DNA of 64,000 nucleotides from Agapanthus africanus (GCA_030015575.1 CM057344.1:598990410-599054409); one strand, 5' to 3'; counted from the stretch's first letter, positions 43,389 to 55,830 are shown. Notes: generated by a model not told the origin, from the sequence alone. Numbers and translations: made by a program.

Positions 43389-46300
43389 CTACTTTTGCTG
43401 GGCCACGGCTTCATGATTCAGGATCGCCAGAAGACGGGCCTCCGCCTGAGCCTGCTGGGCCTGGTACGAGGCGAGCCGACCTTCAAGCTCTTTCTCGGTG
43501 GCCTTATGATCCTCGACCCTCTCACGAGTGAATGTGGCAGCTTTATCAAGAGTCACCACCTCCCTGATAGACTCTTGAAGCACCCGCCAGAGTTCATACG
43601 CTTTGTTGGCCTTGGCAGTAAGACTCGCTTGAAGCTCGCTCAGCGCTTTAGAAGCCAGCTCCCTCTCCGAGAATTTACGGCCAAGCCTCTTCTCGCACGA
43701 TGTCATGTTTGCCGCACACCGCGCTATCAGCCCCCGCAAGTCCGCCTTTGCAGTCATGACCTCCGAGGAAAGACGGGAACATTCAAGTGCGTGAAAGCAA
43801 GCCTCCACCTGCCGACAGAACTCCACCCAGACTCGCACCACCTTTTCGCTATGGTAGGTGGCAAGAAAAGGAAGAGAACCGTTAGCCTCGGCAGCAAATG
43901 CTTCAGCTGTGGTTGCACTGCCAGCACGAAGCTCCTCGATCAAAGACGACAGGGAGACAAGGCTCAATTGAGCCAAGCGTTCTGAAGCTCGCAAAGCATA
44001 AGGGCCGGGCGGCATGACGACACGCGATTCCAACGCTATTGGAGCTGGCAAGGCTGTTCAGAGTTGAAAGATATTAGTAAGACTCTTAAGCAAAGGAAAA
44101 AGTGAGGCTATACCGGAATGTCACTTACCTACAGTCATGCAAGTAGGAGCTGAGGGTTCCTCTGGCCCTTCGAGAACCTCGACCTCATCATCGGCCTCCA
44201 AAACTGTAGAGAACATCAATGTCAATACGCAAAATAACAACAATGCTATGAGAAGTGATGAACAACACTCACCTTGTCCAGATGAGAGAATGATGCGTTG
44301 AGGAGATATCGCCTGCGGAGCGGCCATTTCCAAAAGACGCTGGAAGGATTGCCGAGGAGACAGATCGACAATGGAGGCCGCCAGTCCACGCAATTCTGAA
44401 AAGACAAAAGAGTTCAGGTAACAGAAAGATTACTAGCTCAAAACGTGGAAGGTTACCTTCGACACTCCTCCCATTCTGAGCCGGGGGGATAGCAGCTTCA
44501 ACGGCCTCTGTCGTGACCTCAGGCTCCAACAAAGGGAGGGTAGTCCCGACTACCTCCATCTCAACCTCTGGGCCGCCTTCGGGTAGAGTCGTTGGGACGG
44601 CGATCACCGAGGGAACCTCTCCCAAAGGAGCAAGTACCCTGGAATCAAGAGCCGCCATCGGAGGTTCTATTGCGAGAGGAATAGCATTGTCGGCCCCATC
44701 CGCATCGGGTAAAGCCGCATCGGGAATGTCAACGGGCTCTAGCTGCAGCAAGCCAGTGGGGATCTCTCCCATCGCCGAAGACTCTGCACAAGTCCCACAA
44801 AATAAGGATACATATATACAAGCATAAGCAATCTGAAGAACTGCAAAGAAATATAAGAACATACCAATGCGCAGGGAAGCCTTCAGTATGGCTTCTTCAA
44901 GCTGATGCTCCTTCTCAAGGAGGCGTGCTCACCGAGGTTCGAGGGTAGACTCATGGCCGCCAGTCCACAGGGAAAGCGCGTCCGCAACATCTTCCAAAGC
45001 GGCCTGTTTCAGGGCCCTTTCTCCCCATTCCTCCAGAGGGCCAATGAACCGCCGCCGAATCCATGAGAGGTCTTCGTAAAAGATTACAGCGGGATAAGGC
45101 TTCTTCGGAACCCTGGCGTTATGAGACATGTCTTTGGAACGACGTATGGCATCGGCCAACTATGCGGCTTCCTCATCGGCCGAACTCGGAAAAAGAAGTC
45201 CAGCGTCTGACTCTTGCACGGCCAACGACTCATCTGGAAGTATGGGCTCCGACTTCATTAAAGAATCAAGTAGGTTAGTGGCCACCCTCTTCCGCCTCTT
45301 AGATCCAGAACCGGCCGCCGAAGACGACCGCTTCTTTCCTCATGGAGCTTTGGTGCGGCGGTGACCCACGTCGCCTTCAACACCATCGTCCCTGTCACCC
45401 TCGCTTGGTGCCACAACCGAGGATGACACCGCCATTGTCGATGCCACGGGAGGCAATGCTGCCGCAGGTGGTGGTGCTGCTACTGGGGCCCGTCTACCCC
45501 GTGATCGGGTACCTAGAGGCATACCAGCTGTTGGAGTAAGGTCCACCCCTGACTCCTCGGGAATGAGCGCGGTGCCAATCTCCCTCAGAGGGAAGCGGAC
45601 CGGAGCCCTCGGTCGCAGCTTAGCTCCCGGAACCTGAGGAGGGGCATCATGACCAAGAAGCACCCTTCTTTCCTCAAGAATAATCGGGTTCACCCGATGG
45701 AGATACCATCCCGTAAACGCCCCCACGCACCGGGGCGTATGCTCAGCTTCAGGTATCATAAAGTGGGAGCCGGTGTTCAACCTCACGAAATGATGTGCGG
45801 CATCGCGAACAACATCAAGTGAAGGGACCGGCGCAACTATGAAAGCCTCAAAGGGAACGCCCTGGTCGTATCCAAGCTGTCGAGCGAAGCGATGCGGATT
45901 GTACCGCATGAAAAGAGCCGCGCTGTCCTGGCGGAATACCAATTAGCATGGTCTAATGGTATACAAGTGCACGGCCTCCTGAAGCCTCAGAGAGGGTGCA
46001 TTGTCTTTTGACCGATCCCAGAGTTGCTGAACTGGACCTGAAGGGGAAGACAGGACCCGATCGTTAAAAACCAGCCCACCAGTGGCGGCGTGAGGAGAAA
46101 TCAGCACCCGAATGGCCCCGAATTGAGTCGGGTCGGCGGCAGAAGCATCCACCAATTGCAAAAGTCACGGAAAGGGGTAGGCATCGTAAAACGCGGGCCT
46201 CTGATGCATAGCGAAGGCCCCCAGCACATGCATTTCGACCCAGGACAAGAAATAATGAAGCAAAAAGTTTACCACATCCACGCCGGGAGTAGAGGTATTA

Positions 46301-47484
46301 GCTGCGGTGCCCAACCCATGATAAAGGTGCGCCAAGGCCGGGATGCCGATGGCCAACCGTGTCCCCTCAGCGATACAATAAGCCGGGTAGATAACCGAAG
46401 CTCTCATAAAGCGACGATGCATGGGGATGACAAACCAACTGAGCCAGACACTAACAAACCCCACGAAGAACGTCTCCTCGTCCATGCCGGGAGCAGCAAT
46501 GGATTCAAAAGACGTCGGCGACATAATAGGGATGTAGTACTGTGGTAGATCCGATTCAGTGGTCGGCAGCTTCTTCGGACCAAACCCAAAGGGGTTTCTA
46601 ATGTTGGCAAACTTCGGAGTGGTCTTCGACAAGACATCCTCACGAAGGAAACAAGCAATGAAGCTCTTGAAAGTAACACCCTGCTCTTCGGATTCGGTGA
46701 ACAATCGGTCGAAGATACCTAGCACCTTGATCAAACTGGGACGCTTGTGGCGGACGACATTCTCAGCAGACAGGCCGTCGACCAGAGTGGGCTCGGGCTC
46801 AAAGATGTACTCGTCAGAGGGCAGCAACTCCTCATACAGACTACCCCTGATTGGCAATCCCGAGATGTCATAGAATTCTGCCAGAGAGATCGAGACCTCG
46901 CGATCTCTTAGAATGAAAGTGTTGGTGGGAAGATTCCATTGGTTCAAGAACGCCTTAACCCACCAAACATGCGGAGATTGGTAGTGAAACAACGACGCAT
47001 ATATCGCCTGGTAAAGCCCGACCTTCTGCAGCCGCGCACGATGGGCAGAAAGGATGTAGCGAGCCCAGAGAAGGTAGCCCGTAGGGTGTCGAGGAGTGAG
47101 CCCTATCTTATAAATTTGCCCCCACGGGTGAGCCTCACCCTGGCAAATACGCCGCCCCAAGATATCTATAGCCGGGATCGGATGGTTCGGGATACCGGTC
47201 GTCGAAGGCTCGAGCCTCCCCGTTGGAGTCCAGTTGGGCATCTCCACAGCAAAAACCGTTCTCGGAGGGTCCATCGGCAAGAATGGGAAAGTAGGCTCTG
47301 TTGGTATTGCGCAGAGGAAACTCCGACGACCCCGGATAATATGACTGTACCAAGTTCCCCATAGAAGCAAGTTGGTGCAGTTCGGGTCATGAGCCCGGAT
47401 CATCGCCATCGCTTCCTCATCGGATGGTGATTGAGGAAAAGCGGCCTCCGAACGAGTAAAGGGAAAACACGGAGCAGAAGCCAT
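43389..47484 (-). pseudogene. Five-exon antisense gene of Gypsy-2 with plant-mobile-domain-like region
   Basis: Exons on the minus strand: 47484-44865, 44783-44457, 44395-44273, 44203-44129, 44053-43389; every intron is GT-AG and phase 1, and the lengths sum to 3810, exactly 1270 codons ending at TAG 43389-43391. The start is the ATG at 47484-47482, after a likely 5' UTR acceptor (TTTCAG); an in-frame ATG at 47598 is judged upstream. The first exon has a region like the plant mobile domain (PMD; WNLPTNTFILRDREVSISLAEFYDISGLPI, split here as FILRDREVSISL and FYDISGLPI), then a Pro/Ala- and Arg-rich linker with RSRGRR and KRRKR basic clusters; the last exon is coiled coil. Premature stops at 46165, 45943, 45340, 45160 and 44929 disable it. 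PMD proteins occur both in Tat elements and as host genes (MAIN/MAIL1 type). Confidence 0.82.
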
Positions 47485-47759
47485 CGCACCTGAAATCGAA
47501 TGAAAGAAGACCGTTAAAAGCAAAGTCAGCAATATATATCTATGCGTGAACATGAAGACTAGTTGAAGAAAACAACAGTAGACTTTTTTTGGGACCATTG
47601 GCTACAAAACACATGGACCCCACAGAATCAAGATGACGGCTCGTTAATAATGAGACCAAGCAGTTGTAATAAGACAAAGGGGATATCCTCATTAAATAAA
47701 AAGTAGGTTTCAAGTGGCCCTGCACATCCCCTAGAAGACAAATCTACCTTGGACTCTAC

Positions 47760-48440
47760 AACAAATCAAACGGGATCAAGGGAATTAAATTCCCACAGAA
47801 GATATCATTGCAAACTTCTGTTCCATTAATTGCAGAAGGACAACCTCGGGCCAAGAGACCCTAAGAAGCTTCCATATGAAGAAACTGAGTTCTTCGTAGG
47901 AATTAAATTCCTTATTAAGAAAAAGGGGATTAAATTCCCAGAAACTTTTTTTGGATGGAATTAAATTCCATAGATTTTAACCGTCACCATTATCTCCCTA
48001 AAGATCATATGAACCCTTAAAAGATCTACTGTTGAAAGTTCTATTTCTTACTTTGGTTGAAAAACTTAAAGGAAAAATGGGTTCCTATTAAAAGGGTAAA
48101 ACCCTTGAGGTAGATTTAAAATCCAGAGAATTGTGTATAAAAGTTCTTCGTTCGCTCAAGATGATTACCTGAGGAAGAGGAAACGATCAAACAGAGTTAA
48201 ACTCTGAAAAGTTTTTGAGGCAGAGAACTAAGCTCTGGAAGAAGAGAATTAAATTCTCAGGAAAAAGTTCTCAAAGGAGGAAGATAAGCAAAGTAGAGGC
48301 GTCTCTGAAATGACCCCTATATTTATAGGATGTGATGGAAACGCTTCATCTACCCGAGGCCCTAGAGGAATCCAACGGTCACAAGAGTGACAGCGTTGCA
48401 CTCACGTGCAGACACGTGAGAACAACGCTGTGGGGGCATT
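47760..48440 (-). promoter_or_regulatory. Predicted promoter of the Gypsy-2 antisense gene
   Basis: Minus-strand TATAAATA lies at 48320-48327 within CCTATAAATATAGG. Around it are GGAATTAAATTCC-type palindromes (47780-47970), GAGAATTAAATTCTC (about 48245), GAGTTAAACTC (about 48195) and a CTCACGTG/CACGTGAG pair near 48400, the same vocabulary as the LTR. Transcription would start near 48290 and give a 0.8-kb 5' UTR. Confidence 0.6.
48428..48440 (+). promoter_or_regulatory. Polypurine tract of Gypsy-2
   Basis: CTGTGGGGGCATT immediately precedes the 3' LTR. It is short, with the G run as the likely primer. Confidence 0.65.
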
Positions 48441-51309
48441 TGTTTCCTGATTTAAAATCAGGAAAGCCTACGGAAGAAGCATCACGTGCTAGTACGTGAC
48501 CAGCAGTCACGTGTTGGCACGGGACAATAAAAATCAGCGGCAAAGGCAGATTCGCTCCCTGATTAAATCAAAGAAAAGGCTCCAGAAAAGGGTCATGTGC
48601 TCACACGTGACCAGGGGTCACGTGTTAGCACGTGACGGTAGAACAGCGTCTAGAAGACAAAGCAGAGGAAAGCTCGTTCCAAGGGGTCACGTGCCTACAC
48701 GTGACCAGGGGTCACGTGGCCACACGTGACCGGCTTTCAAAGCCTATCTATTTAACAGAATTAAATTCTGAACAGCATTCAAATCTTTCCAAAGGAGAAT
48801 GATTATTTGGAACCGATTGGATTAAAGATTTAAAAGTGATTAAATATCACCTATCTATGGAAAAATCTTGAACTTGGAAATATTTCCCCTTAAAATCTAA
48901 CCGAAATAACAAAGGAATATCTTTGGATTTAAAATCCAATGGTGAATAAAATTCACCTAATAATCCAAAAGTCCAAATGAATGATGAATGCAAATCAAAT
49001 CTCTAACGAATACAAATCAAATCCCTCAATGAATGATTCACCAAAACTAATTGATTCTGCTCCTTCTCCTATAAATAGGAGCCAAGAGATACAGAGAGAG
49101 ATATAAAGCTTTGGAGTATTAAAAATTCAGAACGAAGAATTTGATTCTCTGCAAAAGAAAATCCCTAGGTAAGAAAAGAGAGGCTTCAAAGGAGAATTTA
49201 ATTCTCAAAAGAGTTTAACTCTTATATTAGAAAGAAGAACTTAGTTCTCTCTTTAGTGGAGGATCTGCAAAGTGCACATCTCCCCATGAATTGAGAATTT
49301 AATTCTCATTGGGTTGAGATCCTGCCATGCAGATCCAAAGCATAGGAAGGGAATGGAAGTTTGAGAATTTAATTCTCATAGAACCATAGGAATTTAATTC
49401 CTTTAAAATAAAATTAGGGTTTAACCCTATGTCATAGGAATTTAATTCCTTCAAAATGAATAGAACCAGGGTTAACCCTAGTTAAGAACTCAAATCTGTC
49501 AAAATAACAGGAATTTAATTCCTCTAAAGTTTATTGCTAGGGTTTAACCCTACGAAGAATTTAATTCTTAAAAAGATAAACGCATCTTCAAACAGGCAGG
49601 GTCACGTGCTACCACGTGACCCCTGTAAAGAGCCACCGCTATAACTTTGAGGCAACGCCACACGCGCTTCACGTGACCCAAAGCGCGCAAAGAAAAAGCA
49701 AAAGAAAAGAAGCTCTGGGGCACCCTCACGTGTCACCACGTGACCCCTAATGAATATTCTAACCGATCAAAGCGTGAGCTCCCATCACGTGCCCACACGT
49801 GATGGCCTTCAGAATTAAAAGTGTTAAACACTTATCTGTAGAACAAAATGAAGGGGATCTGGCCCCACCTTTTGGATGCCATCACGTGCCCCCCACGTGG
49901 TCTCTTCTCTTACAATATTTAGCCTCAAACTGATGATCTGTTCCCAGTGTTTAACACTGATTTCCTTAGTGTTTAACACTGATTTAAGATCTTTGTTCCC
50001 AGTGTTTAACACTGATTTGTCTTAATGTTTAACACTGATTTGAGATCTTTGTTCCCAGTGTTTAACACTGATTTGTCTTAGCGTTTAACACTAATTTGAA
50101 AACTCTGATTATCTTCTAGTGTTTAACACTAACTTGTTAATCTTATTCCCAGTGTTCAACACTGATTGATTTTTTGTGTTTAACACTAACTTTAGCCCCA
50201 TTGGTTAAGTGTCTAGAGGCAAAGCCTCTCCTCTAATGGACCAACAGAGGGCCAATATGCTAAACATGATTGGACTTAGCCCAAGCTGGCCATAAGTCCT
50301 CAATTCAAATTCAACTGAGCCAATGGGCTCATAATATAATTAATTGGTCTTGGTTCCAAATTGGGCCAAAGATTATTTAATCTATCTAGGTTTAAGGGTA
50401 CATCTCTTCACTCCTCTGATACTTGGCGTTGTAATTCCTCAACGTCTTCAAAGAGGTGACGGGTCCCGATAACCACATATTGATACGGACTGTGGGTCCT
50501 TAAACTCATGGACTATGAGGTCCTTAACCTTGACCGTGATGTCTTAAAACTAACGACGGACTGTGGGGTCCTTAAACTCATGGACTATGAGGTCCTTAAC
50601 CTTGATCGTGATATCTTAAAACTAACATTGGACTGTGGAGTCCTTAAACCCTCGGACTATGTAGTCCTTAACCTTGCCGCAACGTCTTAAAACTAACATT
50701 GGACCGCAATGTCCTTAAACTACCTATTGACCGCAATGTCACTAAACTAAACAACATGGCTCCCTTAATTGCTCTTTTGTTGGATCTAAACGATCCCGTT
50801 TAAGTTGATCTTAGTCTAAAAACCAGGCTAACGTATCCTTATCAAACGTTTAAGTCGATCTTAGTCCTCAATGAGGCTAACGTATCCTTAAACCCAAACC
50901 CCCAAACCCAAATCTAAGATAATACAGATTTGGACTAGTCCACGCCCTACGGACGACGACATAACTCAGTCTCCGTATACAATCCACGGGCAACTAAACA
51001 CAAAGTAAACACACACAACACGAAATAACCATCTCGAGAAGGAGAAAGTTGTTACCGCAATGCGGTAGCGTAATTAACTGCAGGGGCTTGCGCCTGCAGG
51101 GAAGAACGTCCCCACAATAAAAAACCCCTCAAGCGAGGGGGAATCTGACGAAGTCTGCTACATCGGCCGCATCCGTTTAAACCTCCGATACACGGTGCCA
51201 TAAATCAACTTGGCATCTTCGGAGAGGTGGACGGATAGCACCAAATAGCATCTGCCCCGAATCTCAGGCGAGACGTCCTCACGTCGTCGCCGTCTTTCGG
51301 AGGGGAACA
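48441..51309 (+). repeat. 3' LTR of Gypsy-2 (2869 bp)
   Basis: It aligns with 26998-29822. Differences include one extra CACGTG half-unit near 48488-48512, one pair fewer near 48685-48735, a changed GGAC/GTCC copy number near 50670-50740, and scattered substitutions. TATAAATA lies near 49071-49078; AATAAA near 51116. Confidence 0.95.
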
Positions 51310-51314
51310 ATGTT

Positions 51315-52673
51315 AGCTTCTGCTGCTGATATACTGTGATGTGATCATTTTATATGCGTGAGACGAATGCTTTATTATTGTATATATGATATATAATAAA
51401 CGTTGCTTATGTTTTGCATCCGCGCTAGTCCCGTCCCGGTATGTCGTTAGTTAAGTAACCTAACGGTGCATAACGTAACATTGTGGCGAATGCGGATGGC
51501 ATAAGCGTACGTTGTATTTTCGTTTCTTCTGTGATGCTTAGGAAGAATAAATGATGGGATTCATTAATGAGATTAATGAAAGAAAAAGAAACCTAAAAGA
51601 TATTGTAGAATCAAATTTTCAAAAATGGTAGCTCTAGTTCTTGCTTTGCATAGCGGTATTCCTTGTAGAATATCCAACACCTTATTCGATAAAGAAAGAG
51701 CCGAGATCTCTTCACCGGGAGTGACCTCCTTAGCGAAACTAGCAGATGCTACAACTCATTCGGTTTTGTTTTTGATTGCTTCTATAGTTCTTGCTTTGCA
51801 TGGCGGTATTTGTGAAATATCCTGCACCTTATTCAATAAGAAAAGAGCCGAGATCCCTTTACCGGGAGTGACCTCTTTAGCGAAACTAGTAAAAGTCTCA
51901 AAAACACTCCTTTTCAAAATCACTTGTTTCTACAACGATATCATGTTCATTACGCAAAAGGTTTTCATAAAAACCTGTCGTAGCCCTCCGTCATTTCAGA
52001 TAAGTCCTACTTAGTATTCGTGCTACGTTTGTTGACTATGTTAAGGCATAATATGCGGTAGCTAATTAGAGTTTATCTGCTAAAGCATGAGATGCAATTG
52101 GATTAGGTTAGTCGTACAACTTTGTTGACTATGTTAAGGGTCGTGCGGGTGGGTTTAATTCAATCGAGAAATGACGGGTTGAACTTGGCTAGCAATTATG
52201 ATTTGTTGACTATATTAAGGTCATAAGTTGCTAGGGGCAAAAGCATTATCGGGAATTTCAAGTGTTGAAATTTGCAATGAGATTGCATACCTTTTATGAG
52301 ATAGTTTGATCCCGATACCCACTGCGAGTAAGAGTTACTCCTGAGAGAGTTTTACACATGACAATTAGCCAATCAAGTAGGAGTCTAGAAAGGTGTTAAC
52401 GGAGTTATGCCTATGGGAAAACGAGGTTTATTTTAATTAGGTCCGTGCGAAAGCACGGGGAAGCTCCCTCAAAGTACCAACACTGACCTGGCCGAAAGAT
52501 TGGCGAACTTGTAAAGTGTAATTAATCCCGGGCAGTCTTCCCTTTTAGGGTTTGAAGGAAGATTTGATGAAAACAGTGGGAGCCATCCTGATTAGATAAG
52601 ATAATAACCAATCTAATCTTACAAGAGCATACGCTAAAGCATTTTCTTCTCTCTCTCTCTCCAGGTAGCGACC
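51315..52673 (+). other. Copia-A region between leader and protease; gag not found
   Basis: About 1.36 kb. A 105-bp direct duplication (51635-51742 and 51785-51889) and three copies of TTTGTTGACTATGTTAAGG (near 52028, 52121, 52203) are visible. A 129-codon open frame at 51625-52014 is made by the duplication and has no Gag motif. Just before the protease ATG lies TTCTTCTCTCTCTCTCTCCAG, a possible splice acceptor (split: pyrimidine run then CCAG). Confidence 0.6.
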
Positions 52674-53267
52674 ATGTTAGGCCTTAATCAAGATAATAAT
52701 ATGGATGTATTGACCGAACCCTCTTATTATACTGAGCAGGGGAACGTTGGTTCCATTCTTTCTTATAAATGTTATAATACAGAACAGGAAATAGGGTTAT
52801 ATTCGGATTCTCATGCCGCCCAAATGAAGAATAAGCATGATGATGGATCATCTTCAGGTGTGTTTGTTATCGAGAACTGTTTCTCAGTTCACTCTACGTC
52901 CTGGGTATTAGATACCGGATCAGGGTCTCATATATGCAATATGTTACATGGGCTACGGAAAGGTAGAGAACTAGGAATGGGTGATCATTCCATAAGAGTA
53001 GGGAATGGTGCAAATGTTGCAGCCAAAGCAGTTGGCGAACATCACCTTATATTACCAAATGGTAATACATTGATTCTGAACGAATGCTATTACATACCAA
53101 CCCTAATATGCAATGTTATATCAGTTTCTTTATTAAGTAAAGAAGGATATGATTTTGTAGTACAGGATAATATTATGAACATCTTCCTAAGTCAAATGTT
53201 GATTGGATCAAGCTCGTTAAATAATGGTATATACATTCTAAATCAAACTACAGTTCTTAATGTATAA
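52674..53267 (+). pseudogene. Protease region of Copia-A
   Basis: A 197-residue frame with the catalytic WVLDTGSGSHICN near 52902-52940, then LRVGNG-like VGNGANVAAKAVG and CYYIPTLICNVISVSLLSKEGYDF, split as CYYIP and NVISVSLLSKEGY, typical of copia proteases. TAA at 53265-53267 ends it; the same frame continues into integrase at 53295. It would cleave Gag-Pol. Confidence 0.88.
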
Positions 53268-53294
53268 AACACACACAAGAGGAAGAGTTTAGAA

Positions 53295-53903
53295 ATGAAC
53301 GAATCCTTCTTGTGGCATTGTAGACTAGGTCACATCAATGCGACACGACTAGCTAAGTTGCATAAGGATGGATATTTGAATCCGTTCGAATTTTCATCTT
53401 ATGACACTTGCCAGTCATGTCTCAAAGGCAAGATGACCAAAACTCCGTTTAGTGGACACAGAGAAAGAGTTACGGAACTCTTAGGGCTGATACATAGTGA
53501 TGTATGCGGTCCCATGTCTACACATGCCAGGAATGGTTCCTCATACTTCATTACATTCACTGACGATCTCTCAAGATACGGACATGTGTTCCTATTGAAA
53601 CACAAGTCTGAAGCTTTTGAAAAATTCAAAGAATATAAGCACGAAGTAGAGAACCAAACGGGTAAAAGTATTAAGATCTTTCGATCTGATCGAGGAGGAG
53701 AATACTTGAGCAATGAGTTTTTGGACTATCTAAAAGAGAATGGGATTCTTTCTCAGCTTACTCCTCCATATACACCACAGCACAATGGTGTATCGGAGCG
53801 AAGGAATCGCACCCTATTGGATATGGTGCGCTCTATGATGAGCACTGCTGGGTTGCCTATTTCCTTTTGGGGTATGCGCTTGAGACAGACATATACCTAT
53901 TGA
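53295..53903 (+). pseudogene. Integrase of Copia-A
   Basis: Zinc finger LWHCRLGH with CQSC near 53306-53420; catalytic Asp in LIHSDVCGP (about 53500), Asp in RSDRGGEY (about 53685) and Glu in GVSERRN (about 53795). A frameshift near 53875 ends the frame at 53903. The following 500 bases read as the integrase C-terminal part and linker in other frames, with a stop near 53977 and a TGA at 54401-54403. Confidence 0.9.
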
Positions 53904-54058
53904 ATCAAGTTATATATAATTCTGTACCTACCACACCATATGAGATATGGAGTGGGAAGAGACCATATTTTAAATGAGTTAAGATATGGGGTTGTCCGGC
54001 CTATGTCAAAAGGCAAAATCCGGACAAGCTCGAGTCACGATCAGTTCTTTAAAAATTT

Positions 54059-55147
54059 GTGGGATATCCAAAGAATTCTCAAGGATATATTTTTTATCAC
54101 GCTGAGGAGCAAAAAGTATTTGTTTCTCAATATTTCACCTTTTTAGAAAAGGAATTTCTTGTAAAAGAAATTAGTGGCAAGAAGGTAGATCTGGAAGAAG
54201 TTCCAGCAGCACAAACTGCAACTGATGATTTATTGGAACCAGAGGATTCAGTAGTTCCCAACGAACCCCGGCCATTCCGCCGATCTAGTAGAGTTCCTCA
54301 TCCACCTGAGAGATACTACGGTTTTCTCATTGATGGTGGGAGCGAGGATTGCATCATGGAAGATGATGACCCGACTAGCTTCGAGCAGGCCATCACGAGT
54401 TGAGACTCTGTGAAATGGCTGGATGCAATGCAATCTGAGATGGAATCTATATACACCAACAAAGTATGGACTTTGGAAGTTGCTCCTGAAGGGGTAAAAC
54501 CCATTGAGAGCAAATGGATCTTTAAGAAGAAACTTGGTGTAGATGGAAAAGTGGAGACTTTCAAAGCTAGACTTGTTGCAAAAGGTTTTCGTCAACGACC
54601 AGGTGTGGATTATGACGAAACCTTTTCTCCAGTGGCTATGCTTAAGTCCATCCGGATCCTACTTGCCATTGCTGCATACCATGACTACGAAATCTGGAAG
54701 ATGGATGTTAAGACCGCCTTTCTAAATGGTGATTTAGAAGAGTGCGTGTACATGACTCAGCCAGAGGGCTTCGTAGACAGTGGGAGCAGTGAAAAGGTGT
54801 GCAAGCTGCTTAAATCCATCTACGGGTTAACGCAGGCATCGCGGAGTTGGAACATCTGTTTTGATGTTGTAATCAAAGAGTTTGACTTCATCAAAAACTT
54901 AGATGAACCTTGTATTTACAAGAAGGTTGCAGAGAGTAAGATTGTCTTCCTCGTTTTGTACCTGGATGACATACTCTTGATAGGAAATGATGTTCCTATG
55001 CTGCACTCGGTCAAGCTCTTCTTATCACATAGATTCTCAATGAAAGATCTAGTGATGCCTCCTGCATTTTGGGGATTAGGATCTATAGAGATAGATCTAA
55101 GAGGATACTGGGATTGTCCCAATCCAGGTACATTGACACCATACTAA
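54059..55147 (+). pseudogene. Reverse transcriptase of Copia-A
   Basis: RT begins after TGA 54401-54403: KWLDAMQSEMESI, ARLVAKGFRQ, DYDETFSPVA, WKMDVKTAFLNG, IYGLTQASRSW, then catalytic YLDD near 54958-54970. Frame shifts near 55060 into the RNase H frame. The part before 54403 is a linker with FRRSSRVPHPPERY, characteristic of copia just upstream of RT. Confidence 0.92.
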
Positions 55148-55830
55148 AAATGTTTAGTATGGAAGAATCCAAGCATGGGAATTTACCCACGATCTCTGGA
55201 CTCACTCTCTCCAAAGAGATGTCTCCCAAGACTGATTTGGAGAGAACTCGCATGCAAGGGATACCCTACACTTCGGCAGTAGGCTCTATCATGTACGCGA
55301 TGCTATGTACCAGACCCGATGTAGCATACTCACTAAGTGTAGTGAGTAGGTATCAAGCAGATCCAGGAGAGAGTCACTGGACAGCTGTGAAGAACATTCT
55401 CAAGTACTTGAGAATGATTAAGGAGATGTTCTTGGTGTATGGTAACGGAGAACTCCAGGTGGAGTCCTTTTCCGATTCAAGCTTCCAAAGTGATAAGGAC
55501 GACTCTAAGTCGCAATCGGGATTTGTCTTTACCCTAAATAGAGGGGCGGTTTGTTGGAAGAGTTCCAAGCAAGAAACCGTGGCAGACTCGAAGATGGAGG
55601 CTGAATACATCGCTGCCAACGATGCTGCCAAAGAGGCTGTCTGGATGAAGAAGTTCATTACTGAACTTGGTGTGGTTCCATCCATTGAGTATCCAATACC
55701 TGTGTATTGTGATAACAATAGAGCTATGGCTTTAGCCAAGGAACCCAGGTCCCATCAGAGATCCAGGCATATTCTGAGGCGGTATCGCCTGATCCGGGAG
55801 ATAGTTGATCGCCGCGAGATCGAGGTCTAG
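55069..55830 (+). pseudogene. End of RT and RNase H of Copia-A
   Basis: Contains LGLSQSRYIDTILKMF, YTSAVGSIMYAMLCTRPD, then RNase H with FSDSSF, EAEYIA and YCDNNRAMAL holding the acidic residues, ending HILRRYRLIREIV before TAG. This frame is intact to its natural end. Confidence 0.92.

Larger units (their letters stand above)
26998..51309 (+). mobile_element. Gypsy-2: complete 24.3-kb Tat-type gypsy retrotransposon
   Basis: LTRs at 26998-29822 and 48441-51309 start TGTTTCCTG and end GGGGAACA. ATGTT at 26993-26997 and 51310-51314 is the target duplication. The order is LTR, PBS, leader, gag, PR, RT, RNase H, archaeal-type RNase H, INT on the plus strand, a 4-kb tail of hairpins and tandem repeats, a five-exon gene on the minus strand, polypurine tract, LTR. 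The LTRs are close to identical apart from repeat copy number, so insertion is recent relative to Copia-A. The polyprotein has at least seven stops and four frameshifts, so it is non-functional in cis. Confidence 0.97.

Noticed and set aside
39188-48440. An envelope-like ORF between integrase and 3' LTR of Gypsy-2
   Set aside because: The only long coding region there is antisense and spliced, with no signal peptide or transmembrane pattern typical of envelope proteins.
51625-52014. 129-codon open frame as the missing Copia-A gag
   Set aside because: Made of a 105-bp duplication and lacks any Gag motif or knuckle.
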